Origin: Leptospira mtsangambouensis
GTDB lineage: Bacteria; Spirochaetota; Leptospiria; Leptospirales; Leptospiraceae
DNA length: 64,000 bases
Assembly (NCBI RefSeq): GCF_004770475.1
Contig: NZ_RQHK01000017.1
Span: forward strand, 806,001-870,000
Direction of reading: 5' to 3'
The translations under genes and the position numbers were made by a program. Positions 30,245 through 40,484 of the stretch are shown here, one piece after another. The notes beneath the pieces were generated by a model that was given only the letters and a program-made list of their open reading frames with translations, had not been told where the DNA came from and made no database searches. The number at the start of each line of letters is the position of its first letter. Within the stretch, counting starts at the first letter, position 1.

Positions 30245-30273
30245 AATTCATTTAATTCGTTTACAAATGAATT
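30245..30273 (+). other. Inverted repeat after the hydrolase gene
   Basis: AATTCATTT and AAATGAATT form a 9-bp AT-only stem around an 11-nt loop. No T-run follows; terminator or operator function is uncertain. Confidence 0.3.
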
Positions 30274-30344
30274 AGAGTCATTTAGAATCTCCACCTGTAT
30301 CTTCAGAGCTTAAATGATTTGGTTCTGATACAAAAGGAGGATTT

Positions 30345-30749
30345 GTGGAAACTATTTATCTGACACTCATTGGATTTACACTTTGGACTTTGGGACTTGG
30401 TGTCTTTTTGACTACGTATCGAAGTATTTTAGTGTTACTTGGAAAAAAGAAATCGAATGAATTCCCTGCCGGGATCCAACATGGTTCGGATTTTAATTGG
30501 AGATTGAACCGTGCCCATCTCAACAGTTTGGAAAACCTTCCCTTATTTATGACAGTGGTTTTTTTAACCTCCAATTTAGGTATGATTGATCATTTTGTGA
30601 ACCAAGCAGGCCTTGTGATTTTAGGAGCAAGGGTTTTACAATCCCTCACTCATCTAACATCTACTAATGTCCTGGCGGTGAACATTCGGTTTACATTTTA
30701 TATGATTCAAATTGTAACCTATATTGTTCTTTTGGTCCGTCTTGTTTAG
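30345..30749 (+). CDS. MAPEG family membrane protein
   Basis: The 134-aa protein has four membrane segments and the family signature [14 protein letters not shown] (Arg, Asn, Glu-Asn). MAPEG proteins are glutathione- or lipid-handling membrane enzymes in eukaryotes; bacterial members are mostly uncharacterised. GTG start with AAGGAGG at the right distance. Its stop overlaps the convergent gpsA stop by 4 bp. Confidence 0.85.
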   Translation: METIYLTLIGFTLWTLGLGVFLTTYRSILVLLGKKKSNEFPAGIQHGSDFNWRLNRAHLNSLENLPLFMTVVFLTSNLGMIDHFVNQAGLVILGARVLQSLTHLTSTNVLAVNIRFTFYMIQIVTYIVLLVRLV

Positions 30750-31747
30750 ACACCTTCTCGTTTTAAATCTCGGCTCATTAAAGCTTTGACTACTTCTTTC
30801 GGATCTTTATCTTCGTATAACATTCGATAGACTTCTTGGGTGATGGCCATTTCCACACCCAGTTTGTCAGAAAGATTTTTTGCAGAAAGTGTGGTTTTGA
30901 CACCTTCCGCAACTTCGTTCATAGAAGCTAAAATATCTTTTAGTTTTTCACCTTTACCCAAACGAAAGCCAACCGTTCGATTTCTTGATCCTTCCCCACA
31001 ACAGGTAAGAACCAAATCTCCCATTCCCGATGGCCCAAGGAAGGTCATGGGATCAGCTCCCATTTTGATTCCCATCCTTGTGATCTCGTTTAACCCGCGT
31101 GTAATGAGAGCAGCTCTTGTATTTTGGCCAAAACCAAGACCGTCGGCAACACCTGCTGCAATCGCGATGACGTTTTTTAAAGCACCACCCACTTCGACCC
31201 CAACCACATCGGGAGTCCAATAAGTTCGGAAGTAAGTAAAACTAAAGATCTCTTGCACTCGTTTGGCGGTGGCTTCATTTTTGGAAGCGATGGAAACAAT
31301 GGTTGGAACTCGCCTCACCATTTCTTTGGCAAAACTAGGTCCAGAGAGATAAGAAAGCTGCGAATGAAATTGTCCCGGAAGTTCGGATTCAAAAATTTCG
31401 GAAACAAGCCGAAGGCTTTCGTTTTCGATCCCTTTGGATGCAGAAACAATGGGCACTTTGGATGGAATATGGTCTTTAATTTCTTTTAAAATCCCCGAAA
31501 GGGCGTGGCTTGGGGGAGCCGAAACAATCATATCTTTGTCTTTGACGACATGGATGAGATTGGTATCCGCTTTTAATTTTTCAGGGAGTACCAAATCAGG
31601 CATATGTTTGGTATTCATATGTTTTTCGTTGATGGACCTTGCCTGATCCTCACTTCGAGTCCAAAGGGTCACGTCGTAACCCTTGTCCGCTAAAATACTA
31701 CCTAGTGCAGTGCCAAAACTTCCGGCGCCAATGATACCAATCTTCAT
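30746..31747 (-). CDS. gpsA: Glycerol-3-phosphate dehydrogenase [NAD(P)+] GpsA
   Basis: The 333-aa enzyme makes sn-glycerol 3-phosphate for phospholipid synthesis. It has the Rossmann motif [12 protein letters not shown] at the N-terminus, the catalytic Lys context [14 protein letters not shown] and the substrate Arg/Asn context [15 protein letters not shown]. Length is normal. It has its own divergent promoter region with the phosphoesterase operon. Confidence 0.98.
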   Translation of the reverse strand: MKIGIIGAGSFGTALGSILADKGYDVTLWTRSEDQARSINEKHMNTKHMPDLVLPEKLKADTNLIHVVKDKDMIVSAPPSHALSGILKEIKDHIPSKVPIVSASKGIENESLRLVSEIFESELPGQFHSQLSYLSGPSFAKEMVRRVPTIVSIASKNEATAKRVQEIFSFTYFRTYWTPDVVGVEVGGALKNVIAIAAGVADGLGFGQNTRAALITRGLNEITRMGIKMGADPMTFLGPSGMGDLVLTCCGEGSRNRTVGFRLGKGEKLKDILASMNEVAEGVKTTLSAKNLSDKLGVEMAITQEVYRMLYEDKDPKEVVKALMSRDLKREGV

Positions 31748-31804
31748 GAGTTCAGTATTCTAAATCTGCTTTCCAAAAAGGCAATAGAAAATAAAAATTA
31801 AAAT

Positions 31805-32485
31805 ATGCTTTTAACGGATCTTCTCCGTTTCAATCCTCTAAATCTCTTTTTACCACCCAAAGTGGTCCCAAAGAGTAATTATAAAGTTACCTTACTTTTA
31901 GGTAGCTTACGAAAGGTCATAGCAACTGAGATCATTGCCGAAGATCCTGATTTAGAGAGTTTGGATGTCTCTTCTGCCAAGGGTGAAGTCATATTGACCG
32001 GAGTTTACCGAATGGGATGGCTCTGGATTGCCCGTTTTTTGAACGTAGAATCCATTCACTACCGGGTACGTTTGAAACCGGTATCGGTCAAAGACAACAA
32101 AGCACGGTTAAAGATTGTTGGGTATCGGGTTTGGGATACGAAACCAAGACGTTTTGACTTTGTTAGGTGGTTTGGTAAGGTAGATCCTTTTCACAAAAAA
32201 AAGGTATTTGAATCCATCTTAAATGCTGCCCCTCATATTTTATCAATCACAGGCCTACAATGGGAAATTCTTTTTGATTTGAATTATTTTCTTAATTTAG
32301 TTCCTTCCATTGCGGGAAAAATTGATATCCAATACATCATTGGTGACAACAACGAATTGTATATATTTGTAAGATCATCCACCATTCTAAAACCTCTTGT
32401 TGATTTTTTTGGACCTGAATATTTAAAGATCGATTATATCGAAGAAGATCGAGACATTCAGATGTTACTATGGGAAAATGAATAA
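31805..32485 (+). CDS. Protein of unknown function upstream of a phosphoesterase
   Basis: The 226-aa product is rich in beta-strand patterns and has one hydrophobic helical segment near residues 155-170; no signal peptide is seen. It may bind membranes or lipids. No family recognised. It ends exactly where the phosphoesterase gene begins and probably shares its mRNA and function. Confidence 0.68.
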   Translation: MLLTDLLRFNPLNLFLPPKVVPKSNYKVTLLLGSLRKVIATEIIAEDPDLESLDVSSAKGEVILTGVYRMGWLWIARFLNVESIHYRVRLKPVSVKDNKARLKIVGYRVWDTKPRRFDFVRWFGKVDPFHKKKVFESILNAAPHILSITGLQWEILFDLNYFLNLVPSIAGKIDIQYIIGDNNELYIFVRSSTILKPLVDFFGPEYLKIDYIEEDRDIQMLLWENE

Positions 32486-33490
32486 ATGAAAATCATTTAT
32501 CTAACGGATATCCATGATGGACTTCATGGTCTAAAACGAATTCTGCAATCCACTGCTGCAGATTTATATTTGTTTTCCGGAGATATTATATATAAGGCTT
32601 TTTTTTCATTTGATCGTATCATCGATTTTTGTGGAGTCCAAGAAGAGTTATATTATTTGTTAACGGAAAGAAAAGATGATTCCACTCCTTTTGATTTTAC
32701 AACTCATGCCATTCGTTTTCCAGAAAAATATTCTACTGCCATTGTAGAAAAATCACAAAAATATCGTGACTTGTATAAACTTGCTGCCAAAACGATGAAA
32801 GAAAAATATGAGATCATCGAAAAGCTAATTATCAAATATGCAAAATCACCTGTTTATTGTTTGCCGGGAAATTATGATTTGGATTTACAGTATACCGAAT
32901 TATACCAACGCGAAGTTCATAGAAAAAGTTTTGATTTTAATAACTTAAAAGTTTCTGGATATGGCGGCGCACCCATCTGGACTTCTGGAATCCCTGAGAA
33001 ACTAACGGTTGTTTTCCATGAGTACACAAAGAACGGAAAAAACTATAGTGAACCAGAAGATTTTTTCCGAGAAGAACTCCCCGACATTTGTTGGATTCAT
33101 AATCCAGCCTATGGTTATTTTGACAATATCCCCGGAGTTGGAAAATGTGGAAGCCAAGGAATTCGTCGTTATTTAGATGATGAATCTCCTTCTCTTGTGG
33201 TTTCTGGTCATGTACACGAAGACCAGGGAATCAAAAAAACTAGAAATACTGTTTTTATCAATCCATCTAACTTTGGTGCTGTGGACTCTTTACATGGATT
33301 TCAAGAAGGCGGATATTATGCCGAAATTCTTATGGAAGGGAAAAAAGTAGTTCAATCTAATCTTTGCCAATTGCGAGGAGAGGATTGGCATACTTTGATT
33401 GAAGTGGATTGTTCAGAAAAAGAATTGAAGTTAATTTCACAAAACCCGATTTCCACAGTGAGTTCCGAAGATTATATCCGAGGCAATTAG
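32486..33490 (+). CDS. Metallophosphoesterase
   Basis: The 334-aa calcineurin-like enzyme has the ligand motifs in order: TDIHDG (Asp8, His10), FSGD, LPGNYD, and SGHVHED near the end, with the family's NPSNFG. It is likely cytosolic; substrate unknown. A helical insert follows the second motif. The preceding and following genes abut it without gaps. Confidence 0.9.
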   Translation: MKIIYLTDIHDGLHGLKRILQSTAADLYLFSGDIIYKAFFSFDRIIDFCGVQEELYYLLTERKDDSTPFDFTTHAIRFPEKYSTAIVEKSQKYRDLYKLAAKTMKEKYEIIEKLIIKYAKSPVYCLPGNYDLDLQYTELYQREVHRKSFDFNNLKVSGYGGAPIWTSGIPEKLTVVFHEYTKNGKNYSEPEDFFREELPDICWIHNPAYGYFDNIPGVGKCGSQGIRRYLDDESPSLVVSGHVHEDQGIKKTRNTVFINPSNFGAVDSLHGFQEGGYYAEILMEGKKVVQSNLCQLRGEDWHTLIEVDCSEKELKLISQNPISTVSSEDYIRGN

Positions 33491-33892
33491 ATGGTCACCT
33501 TTCTAACGATTTGTGGTGTCCTATTTACAGTGGCTTTCTTTCTGTATGCACTGTCAGCCGTTGACAACCAAAGTTTAGACAAAAAAGAAAAGGAACGACT
33601 CGCAAAGGAAGGCAACTTACGAGTTGGGGATCCAAGAAAAGTATACGGAAAAGAAAAAGATCCGAATCTTCCCAGGCTTCGCCTATGCCCTGTTTGTGGG
33701 ACGGTATTAAACAAAAACGAATTTTTATATGCTGCCATTTCTGCTTATACAAACAGTGAAGGGAAAAAACAGGCCCAAATTTACGGATGTAAATACTGTT
33801 ATTTGATTTTGGATTCCGAAAAGAATACAACGAATTCTTCTGAAACAAGTGACAATGGATTTGGACCTCCTAAACCTACGGATGAACTATGA
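33491..33892 (+). CDS. Membrane-anchored zinc-ribbon-like protein
   Basis: The 133-aa product has one N-terminal membrane segment (residues 4-22), a charged linker and CPVCG and CKYC knuckles about 34 residues apart, suggesting one structural Zn site facing the cytosol. Function unknown. Its stop overlaps the recG start (ATGA). Confidence 0.72.
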   Translation: MVTFLTICGVLFTVAFFLYALSAVDNQSLDKKEKERLAKEGNLRVGDPRKVYGKEKDPNLPRLRLCPVCGTVLNKNEFLYAAISAYTNSEGKKQAQIYGCKYCYLILDSEKNTTNSSETSDNGFGPPKPTDEL

Positions 33893-35958
33893 AACAGGGA
33901 CTTGATTTATCACAAAGTTTATCTTCGCTAAAAGGAATAGGACCAAAACGAAAGTCAGTTCTTTTAGAACATGGAATCTCAACTTATTTTGAACTGCTTA
34001 CGTATTTTCCACGTCGTTATTTGGATCGTAACTTTACAAAAGATATTATTTTAAAACAAGGGGATGTGGTCACTCTCCTTGGAACCATCGCTGATAGTTA
34101 TATTGTTCATGGAAAAAAAAGTAGGTTACTCGTTGGATTTAGAACCCTAAACAATGAACGTATCAATTTGGTTTTTTTTCGTGGTGTGAATTTTTTTCAT
34201 AAGATCTTTACCGTGGATAGAAAGGTTGTGGTTTCTGGAAAACTAGAATATTTCAAAGGTTATCAGATTCTACATCCTGAATATGAATTTTTATCTGACA
34301 AAGATGATCCAGAAGATTCCATCCATGCAGGTCGCATCATTCCTCTTTATCCGTCGACAGAAGCGCTCAAAGAAGAAGGTCTTGATTCTAAGGGGCTACG
34401 AAAATTGATGTTTCAAGTTTTGGAAGGAGGAAGTATCGCTGAAAATCTTCCACAGAAACTTGTCAAAAAACGAGAGTTACTTGGTCGTGATAAAGCTTTT
34501 CATGAAATCCATTTTCCGGAAACGATGGAAGCCGTACAAATTGCACGGAAAAGATTTGCTTACGAAGAATTTTTTTATTTTCAAAGACTCCTTCTTTATA
34601 AACAAAGAGAAAGGCAAAAAGTAAAACGTATGCTTTGGCCACTTCCCAAATCTCCTTCCAGGGAAAATTTGGAAAAAAATCTTCCCTTCGAGTTGACGGA
34701 AGACCAAAAAATAGCAGTCAATACGATTTTGTCACAGACAGGTTCCGATTCCCCGGCAGCCTTTTTACTCCAAGGGGATGTGGGCTCTGGAAAAACCATA
34801 ACAGCCTTACTCATTGGTCTTCATTATATCGATAATCATATCCAAGTGGTTTTTTTAGCACCTACAGAAATTTTGGCACGCCAACATTACCAAACCATTT
34901 ATAAATTTATGGGAAACATGCCTTTTCTTGGCATTGAACTTCTGCTTGGTGGTGAAAATAAAAAAACACGTTTGGAAAAATTGGCAAGGATCAAAACTGG
35001 TGAATCCAATATCATCATAGGAACACATTCCCTACTGCAAGAAGATGTAGTTTTTTCTGACCTTGGGCTTGTTGTGATTGATGAACAACATAAGTTTGGT
35101 GTGGACCAAAGAGAAACCATACGTTCCAAAGGAAAAAATCCCGATATTTTGGCAATGACGGCCACACCGATTCCTCGAACTCTTTGCCTAACTTTATATG
35201 GTGATTTAACTTTAGTTAATATCAAAACAAAACCCAAAGGCCGTAAACCCATTGACACTCGTTGGTACAAGGAAGATCGAAGGACAGGAGTTTATAATTC
35301 GATTCGTAAATATGTTGGTTCAGGTAGACAATGTTATATTGTTTATCCTTTAGTGGAAGAATCGGAAAAGGTAGATTTAGAATCCTGTACAGTCGCTTAT
35401 GAAAACTTAAGAACAAATGTTTTCCCTGATCTAAAAATTGGTTTGTTACATGGGAAAATGAAAAGTGCCGAAAAAGAATCAGTGATGGAAAAATTCAAAT
35501 CGGGAGAAATCCAAATCCTTGTCACTACCACTGTGGTAGAAGTGGGGGTTGATGTACCCAATGCAACCATTTTGGTTGTAGAACATGCTGACCGGTTTGG
35601 AATCTCCCAATTACACCAGTTACGTGGTCGTGTTGGTCGAAGTGATATCGAAAGTTTTTGTATTTTGATGACGGGTGATTTTATCAGTGATGAAGGAAAA
35701 GATCGTTTAGAAGCACTTGTTACTTCCAATGATGGATATTTTTTGGCTGAAAAGGATTTGGCGATCCGGGGGCCGGGAGAACTTCTTGGTGTCAAACAAA
35801 GTGGGTTACCTGAATTTAAAATTGCCGATTTAGTGACAGATCGGAGTTTACTCGATGAAGCCAAAGAGGATGCTTCTTCTTTTCCATTGGATGATCCTAC
35901 TGAACTGACTGAATTGAGTACAAGATTCAGTGAAGGCAAATTTTTATTTGCGAATTAA
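33889..35958 (+). CDS. recG: ATP-dependent DNA helicase RecG
   Basis: The 689-aa helicase rescues stalled forks. It has the N-terminal wedge domain (including GIGPKRKSVLLEHGI), Walker A GDVGSGKT, motif II DEQH, motif III TATPIPRT, and the C-terminal GRVGR motif VI followed by the RecG-specific GPGELLGVKQSG. Length and order are normal. It is the last gene of the gap-free phosphoesterase run. Confidence 0.98.
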   Translation: MKQGLDLSQSLSSLKGIGPKRKSVLLEHGISTYFELLTYFPRRYLDRNFTKDIILKQGDVVTLLGTIADSYIVHGKKSRLLVGFRTLNNERINLVFFRGVNFFHKIFTVDRKVVVSGKLEYFKGYQILHPEYEFLSDKDDPEDSIHAGRIIPLYPSTEALKEEGLDSKGLRKLMFQVLEGGSIAENLPQKLVKKRELLGRDKAFHEIHFPETMEAVQIARKRFAYEEFFYFQRLLLYKQRERQKVKRMLWPLPKSPSRENLEKNLPFELTEDQKIAVNTILSQTGSDSPAAFLLQGDVGSGKTITALLIGLHYIDNHIQVVFLAPTEILARQHYQTIYKFMGNMPFLGIELLLGGENKKTRLEKLARIKTGESNIIIGTHSLLQEDVVFSDLGLVVIDEQHKFGVDQRETIRSKGKNPDILAMTATPIPRTLCLTLYGDLTLVNIKTKPKGRKPIDTRWYKEDRRTGVYNSIRKYVGSGRQCYIVYPLVEESEKVDLESCTVAYENLRTNVFPDLKIGLLHGKMKSAEKESVMEKFKSGEIQILVTTTVVEVGVDVPNATILVVEHADRFGISQLHQLRGRVGRSDIESFCILMTGDFISDEGKDRLEALVTSNDGYFLAEKDLAIRGPGELLGVKQSGLPEFKIADLVTDRSLLDEAKEDASSFPLDDPTELTELSTRFSEGKFLFAN

Positions 35959-35972
35959 TCCTAAAATTTTTA

Positions 35973-36773
35973 ATGAACTTAACTATGTTGCGAACTAAGT
36001 ATATTTCCCTTTTGTTTGTTTCTTTCTTTTTGGTCTGCGGAGAAAAACCTGTCAAACCTTCCAAAACAGATTTGTATTTAGGAATTGAAAAAACAGTTTA
36101 TCTGACAGGTAAGTTTAATTCACCAGGCCCACTAGCACCCGTTATCTTAGAGGAAAATGAAAAAGAACATTTCCTTCGTCCAGAAGTCAAAAAAGCTCTC
36201 CATCAAATGGTAAATGATTTTGAAGATTCTAAACCAACTTCTTACAAACAACATATCTTTTTGGTATCTTCGTTTCGCAATTTTAGCCACCAAAAAGGAA
36301 TTTGGGAATCAAAGTTCACTGGTAAAAAGGCAATGCGTCTTCCCATCAATGGAAAATCGCAAGAAGAGATCATCGGTTTGATTTTGGAATTTTCCAGTGC
36401 TCCAGGAACTTCTCGTCATCACTGGGGAACCGATTTTGATATCAATGCATTAGATAATGCTTATTTTGAAGATAAGGGAAAAGGAAAAATCCTTTATGAT
36501 TGGCTAAAACAAAATGCATCCAAATATGGGTTTTGCCAACCTTACAGTAGTTTATCGACAAGGAACAATAAAGGATACCAAGAAGAAAAATGGCATTGGT
36601 CTTATGCTCCTATCTCCAATCAATTAGCAAAAGAATGGATTAAGGGATTCTCTTCAGGTGAGATTCAATTGAACGGAAGTTTTTTAGGGGCTGAAGTTCT
36701 TGGAGACCGGGCTTTGGATTATGTTCGTTCCATAAACCCGGATTGTGAAAAAATTCAGAGTCCTTCTTTATAA
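35973..36773 (+). CDS. Exported VanY/M15-type D-Ala-D-Ala carboxypeptidase
   Basis: The 266-aa product has a signal-like N-terminus (LFVSFFLVCGEKP) that may be a lipoprotein signal with an unusual Val before Cys. The zinc motifs of peptidase M15B are clear: SRHHWGTDFDIN and EEKWHWSY. It would trim peptidoglycan stem peptides in the periplasm. Two near ATGs (35973 and 35985) lack a Shine-Dalgarno, so the exact start is unsure. Its stop abuts the convergent galE stop. Confidence 0.85.
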   Translation: MNLTMLRTKYISLLFVSFFLVCGEKPVKPSKTDLYLGIEKTVYLTGKFNSPGPLAPVILEENEKEHFLRPEVKKALHQMVNDFEDSKPTSYKQHIFLVSSFRNFSHQKGIWESKFTGKKAMRLPINGKSQEEIIGLILEFSSAPGTSRHHWGTDFDINALDNAYFEDKGKGKILYDWLKQNASKYGFCQPYSSLSTRNNKGYQEEKWHWSYAPISNQLAKEWIKGFSSGEIQLNGSFLGAEVLGDRALDYVRSINPDCEKIQSPSL

Positions 36774-37736
36774 GTTTTTATAAAGATTCCACATACTAGA
36801 AAGCAGAGTTTTAGCATCGCTGTGTTCTGGTTTCCAATTGAGGAGTTCTCTTGCTTTTGCAGAAGATGCTAAAAGTTTTGCAGGGTCTCCTGCTCGCCTA
36901 GGGCCTGTTTTGTGAGAAATGGTTTTTCCTACTACTTTTTCCGAAAGGTCAGCCATTTCTTTCACCGAATATCCAGATTCCGAACCTAAATTAACCGTTA
37001 AACTTTCGTTTTTCGACATGATGTAGTTTAGTGCCAAAACATGGGCCTTTGCTAAATCAGAAACATGGATGTAGTCACGAACACAGGTTCCATCCTCAGT
37101 ATCATAATCGGTTCCAAAAATTTCATAACCGTTGCGAATTCCGGAGGCAGCTTCCATGATGATGGGTAATAAATTAGCAGGAGTTTTTTCGATTCCTTTG
37201 ATTCTACCTTTTGGATCGTAACCAGCAGCATTGAAATAACGCAATCGAGCCGATTTTAAACCTTTTAATTTATCAAACCACTCTAAGTTTTCTTCGATAC
37301 ATAACTTTGTATATCCATAGTAATTTTCTGGATTCAAAGGATGTTTTTCATCGATCGGAAGATATTTTGGTGCTCCATAAACAGCTGCAGAAGAAGAAAA
37401 AACAAAATACTTACATCCATACTTTACCATTGCATCTAACAAGGTGAAGGTTCCATTTAAGTTGTTCATTGTATACTTAAGTGGATCTGTCATGGATTCA
37501 CCGGCGGCCTTCCATGCCGCAAAGTGAAACACAGCATCAATCTTTTTTGCGAAAGTTTGTTTTAAAATTTCGGGGTTTTGGATTTCCCCTTTAATGAACT
37601 CATTTCCAGGAAACAAATTTGCTTCGTTACCTTTCTCCATATCGTCCACAACGAGGATTTCATGGCCAAGTTCCATCAGTTCTAAAACAATATGGCTTCC
37701 AATGTAACCGGCTCCCCCGGTAACGAGCACTCTCAT
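36768..37736 (-). CDS. galE: UDP-glucose 4-epimerase GalE
   Basis: The 322-aa short-chain dehydrogenase has GGAGYIGSH at the N-terminus, the catalytic YGYTKL motif, FNAAGYDPKG and the C-terminal GRRAGDPA. It interconverts UDP-Glc and UDP-Gal, probably for LPS. It overlaps lpxA by 4 bp and follows it on the same mRNA. Confidence 0.95.
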   Translation of the reverse strand: MRVLVTGGAGYIGSHIVLELMELGHEILVVDDMEKGNEANLFPGNEFIKGEIQNPEILKQTFAKKIDAVFHFAAWKAAGESMTDPLKYTMNNLNGTFTLLDAMVKYGCKYFVFSSSAAVYGAPKYLPIDEKHPLNPENYYGYTKLCIEENLEWFDKLKGLKSARLRYFNAAGYDPKGRIKGIEKTPANLLPIIMEAASGIRNGYEIFGTDYDTEDGTCVRDYIHVSDLAKAHVLALNYIMSKNESLTVNLGSESGYSVKEMADLSEKVVGKTISHKTGPRRAGDPAKLLASSAKARELLNWKPEHSDAKTLLSSMWNLYKNL

Positions 37737-38539
37737 TCTTCGTCAGATCCACCAGATACAAAACGGTGATCGACTACTCCACGTTTGCTTGTTTCAAAGA
37801 ATTCAATGATCTTTTGAACTTCAGGTGCTGGGTTTGTATCTTTTTTGAGTTCTGTAAGAGCTTGTTTGGTATTAAGGCCACTGTGATAAATTACTTTGTA
37901 AACACGTTTGATTGCCAAACGAACATCTGCAGAAATACCGGCACGTTTCATACCGACAACATTTAAACTCACAACGGAACCAGGGTGTCCATCTACTGTT
38001 GCATAAGGAGGAACATCTTTTACTACCTTTGTTAGACCAGCTAACATTGCATAATCAGATACTCGCACAAATTGGTGGACACCAACGGAACCAGATATAA
38101 AAACTTTATGACCAATGACAACATGGCCTGCAAGCATTGTGTTTTGGACCATAATGTTATGGTCACCAACGATCACATCGTGAGCAAGGTGGACATTTCC
38201 CATAAGATAGTTATGATTTCCAATGGTTGTAGCTTTTCCTTCTACGGTTCCTCGGTGCAAAATGACATTTTCCCGAAAATGATTATGGTCTCCAATTTCC
38301 AAATAGGTCTTTGTTTCCGGTTTGAAGGCTAAATCTTGAGGCAATCCGCCGTAACTTCCCCCCGAAGATAGTTTGTTGAACTTACCGATCCTTGTTCCTG
38401 ATAGGATTTTGACATGGGATTCGATGACGGTTCCTTCTCCGATTTTGACATCTTTCTCAATGATACAAAACGGTCCAACTTCTACGGACTCATGGAGTTC
38501 CGCCTTTGGATCGATGATGGCAGTGGGGTGAATTTTCAT
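37733..38539 (-). CDS. lpxA: UDP-sugar acyltransferase LpxA
   Basis: The 268-aa left-handed beta-helix protein carries hexapeptide repeats and the catalytic His120 in HLAHD. It adds the first 3-hydroxyacyl chain of lipid A. In Leptospira the enzyme is reported to use the diamino sugar UDP-GlcNAc3N instead of UDP-GlcNAc; the residues that decide this cannot be judged here. lpxD, fabZ and lpxB are not adjacent, unlike in Proteobacteria. Confidence 0.96.
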   Translation of the reverse strand: MKIHPTAIIDPKAELHESVEVGPFCIIEKDVKIGEGTVIESHVKILSGTRIGKFNKLSSGGSYGGLPQDLAFKPETKTYLEIGDHNHFRENVILHRGTVEGKATTIGNHNYLMGNVHLAHDVIVGDHNIMVQNTMLAGHVVIGHKVFISGSVGVHQFVRVSDYAMLAGLTKVVKDVPPYATVDGHPGSVVSLNVVGMKRAGISADVRLAIKRVYKVIYHSGLNTKQALTELKKDTNPAPEVQKIIEFFETSKRGVVDHRFVSGGSDEE

Positions 38540-38643
38540 AGTGTTTTACAAAAAAAACCGATTCGGAAGGCATGCAAATGATTTTTTAAAATGTAATTTA
38601 CACGCTTTTGTGCGTCTGTTTTCTTTTGGTAGGGTGGTGTAAC

Positions 38644-38991
38644 TTGCTAATCGATTGGTTGCGTATAGAATCTTTAGTGGACATGAATGATCCTGAGGAC
38701 CGGGCCTGGTTAAAAGAGATGATCACCTCTCTTTTGGAAAACATGGCAACTCGGATAGAAAATCTAAACCGTCTTTTGGTCTCCAAAGAACCGAAGGACT
38801 TACAAGCAGAGTTACACCAAATCAAAGGTGTTGCAGCCAATTTTGGTTTGGCAGCTCTTTCAGAGGTTGTGGTCAAAGCAGAAGCCTTTGCAAAAACCGG
38901 TGAGATTGACGCCTCTGTGGAAGAAGGAAAAAAAATTGCGGCGATATGGGAATCAACCAGACAAGAACTAGAAAAAAAGTTTTCTACTTAA
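38644..38991 (+). CDS. Stand-alone histidine-phosphotransfer (Hpt) protein
   Basis: From the TTG at 38644 (AGGGTGG 6 bp upstream) the product is about 115 aa. It is a four-helix Hpt domain with the phosphorylation motif ELHQIKGVAANFGL. It would relay phosphate from a hybrid kinase to a response regulator; neither is adjacent. A further upstream TTG at 38608 would add 12 hydrophobic residues and is less likely. Confidence 0.8.
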   Translation: MLIDWLRIESLVDMNDPEDRAWLKEMITSLLENMATRIENLNRLLVSKEPKDLQAELHQIKGVAANFGLAALSEVVVKAEAFAKTGEIDASVEEGKKIAAIWESTRQELEKKFST

Positions 38992-38997
38992 ACTAAC

Positions 38998-40395
38998 TTA
39001 ATTTGCGGTTGCCATTTCGACAGCCGCCTTGCTTCCGTTATAGATTCCTTCCAAAGTATTTCTGATTACAGACTCGTTCATCCGCAGTAACAAATCATCC
39101 GATTCGGTAAATATGTGAATGAGTTCTTTTGCATGACTGGCCTCTCTACATTCCACAGTACCTTCCCCAAGTTCTAAGGAACGAACCACTGAGGCAGCTT
39201 CATGATCACCCACTCTGCGAATAAAAAGTTTGGGAACTGGATAAAAGGCAAGTTCCGATGGTTTTGTCACAAGAACATCAGAAACACGAATCAATCTGTC
39301 AGTGGCAGAAAAAGCTTCTGTATGTGAAGGAAAATGAAATAATACAACCGGTGGATTGTTTTCGTTATCTTCAGAACGTAATGGATGTCGTCCAATAAAC
39401 TGAATCAAATCTTCCCAAACATTGATCGAAAGATAAGGAATCTTTTGGACAATCAGAAATTCTTCAATCGCTTTTAAAACTTTTGTATGATCTCCTGTAT
39501 TGATCCAAAAAACAGCCTTTTTGTTCAGTAGGTGTTTTTTTGAGAGTCGTATTAAATCTAATACATAACCTTTTTGGGCACCGGCTCCTCCAATGGGGAT
39601 GAGAAACCTTCGACATTTATTCGCATCAATCCTACGAACTCGATTTTCACTATCAGTCACTGCGTTTGATACAATCTCTTCAGAAACCCAATGTCCAGCC
39701 ACAGCTATGTTTTCTTTGGGAACACCCATCTGGATAAACTTGGAATAGGAGGAAGGAGATTGGACTAGGTTGAGTGCTTTCGGTACCAATAAATAATACT
39801 GCGGAAAGTTATCACAAACGAGATGGATTATTTTTTGAAATCCAGAGGCAGCTGCAATTTGACCATTTAACGGATATGTGGTGATGACTGGCGAGTCTGT
39901 CGGAATACCATTCATAAGCCCCTTATATAATTCTGCCAGTTGGCATGAAAGTTCCAGAGAAGTGAGATTTCCTTGGGACATAAGCCCACCCCAAAGCCAT
40001 TCCACCGGTCCCCCAATCTCTGCACTCAATCTTGAAAAATAACTATAACCGGAATCGATGTCGGCGATCGCAGTGGCTTCTGGGGATTGGATGGCAAGAA
40101 GGTCATGTAAGTATGTGGGAATTTGTTTTTTTAAAGAATGAGAATAAACAGAGAGCGCCATGCGGTGGTGGCCGTAACCCATACGAATGCTTCCCACAAC
40201 CAATCGTTTTTGGAGAGTTTGGTTTCCCTTGTCTGAGATAAGGTCCAAACCCGGATAGAGCGGAGAAGGGGAAGAGAACAAAGGAACAGTCGTATTGCCG
40301 ATTGAATAACGTTTTTGGAGGATTCCGCGAATCAGACCTGCGGTTTGTTTGGATAAAAAGCCGGTTTCCAGGCCGAACATGGGTTCTCGATTCAT
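38998..40395 (-). CDS. GT-B-fold protein of unknown function (glycosyltransferase-like)
   Basis: The 465-aa protein has a GYGHHRMALS motif near residue 75, resembling the GxGHH start of MGDG synthase/MurG-like glycosyltransferases, and a central GGAGAQKGY like their nucleotide-binding loop. The C-terminal domain has TKPSELAFYPVP. Reaction and substrate are unknown; a sugar or lipid transfer role is inference. No Shine-Dalgarno was found before the ATG, and the ATG 15 bases further in is an alternative. Confidence 0.6.
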   Translation of the reverse strand: MNREPMFGLETGFLSKQTAGLIRGILQKRYSIGNTTVPLFSSPSPLYPGLDLISDKGNQTLQKRLVVGSIRMGYGHHRMALSVYSHSLKKQIPTYLHDLLAIQSPEATAIADIDSGYSYFSRLSAEIGGPVEWLWGGLMSQGNLTSLELSCQLAELYKGLMNGIPTDSPVITTYPLNGQIAAASGFQKIIHLVCDNFPQYYLLVPKALNLVQSPSSYSKFIQMGVPKENIAVAGHWVSEEIVSNAVTDSENRVRRIDANKCRRFLIPIGGAGAQKGYVLDLIRLSKKHLLNKKAVFWINTGDHTKVLKAIEEFLIVQKIPYLSINVWEDLIQFIGRHPLRSEDNENNPPVVLFHFPSHTEAFSATDRLIRVSDVLVTKPSELAFYPVPKLFIRRVGDHEAASVVRSLELGEGTVECREASHAKELIHIFTESDDLLLRMNESVIRNTLEGIYNGSKAAVEMATAN

Positions 40396-40484
40396 GCAGG
40401 AAGTCTATCCATCTCCGGTTCCCTTTCAAGTGAAATTTCAATTCTTAGCTGACAGGTGACTAAATTTGACCATTCCTGGTATCT

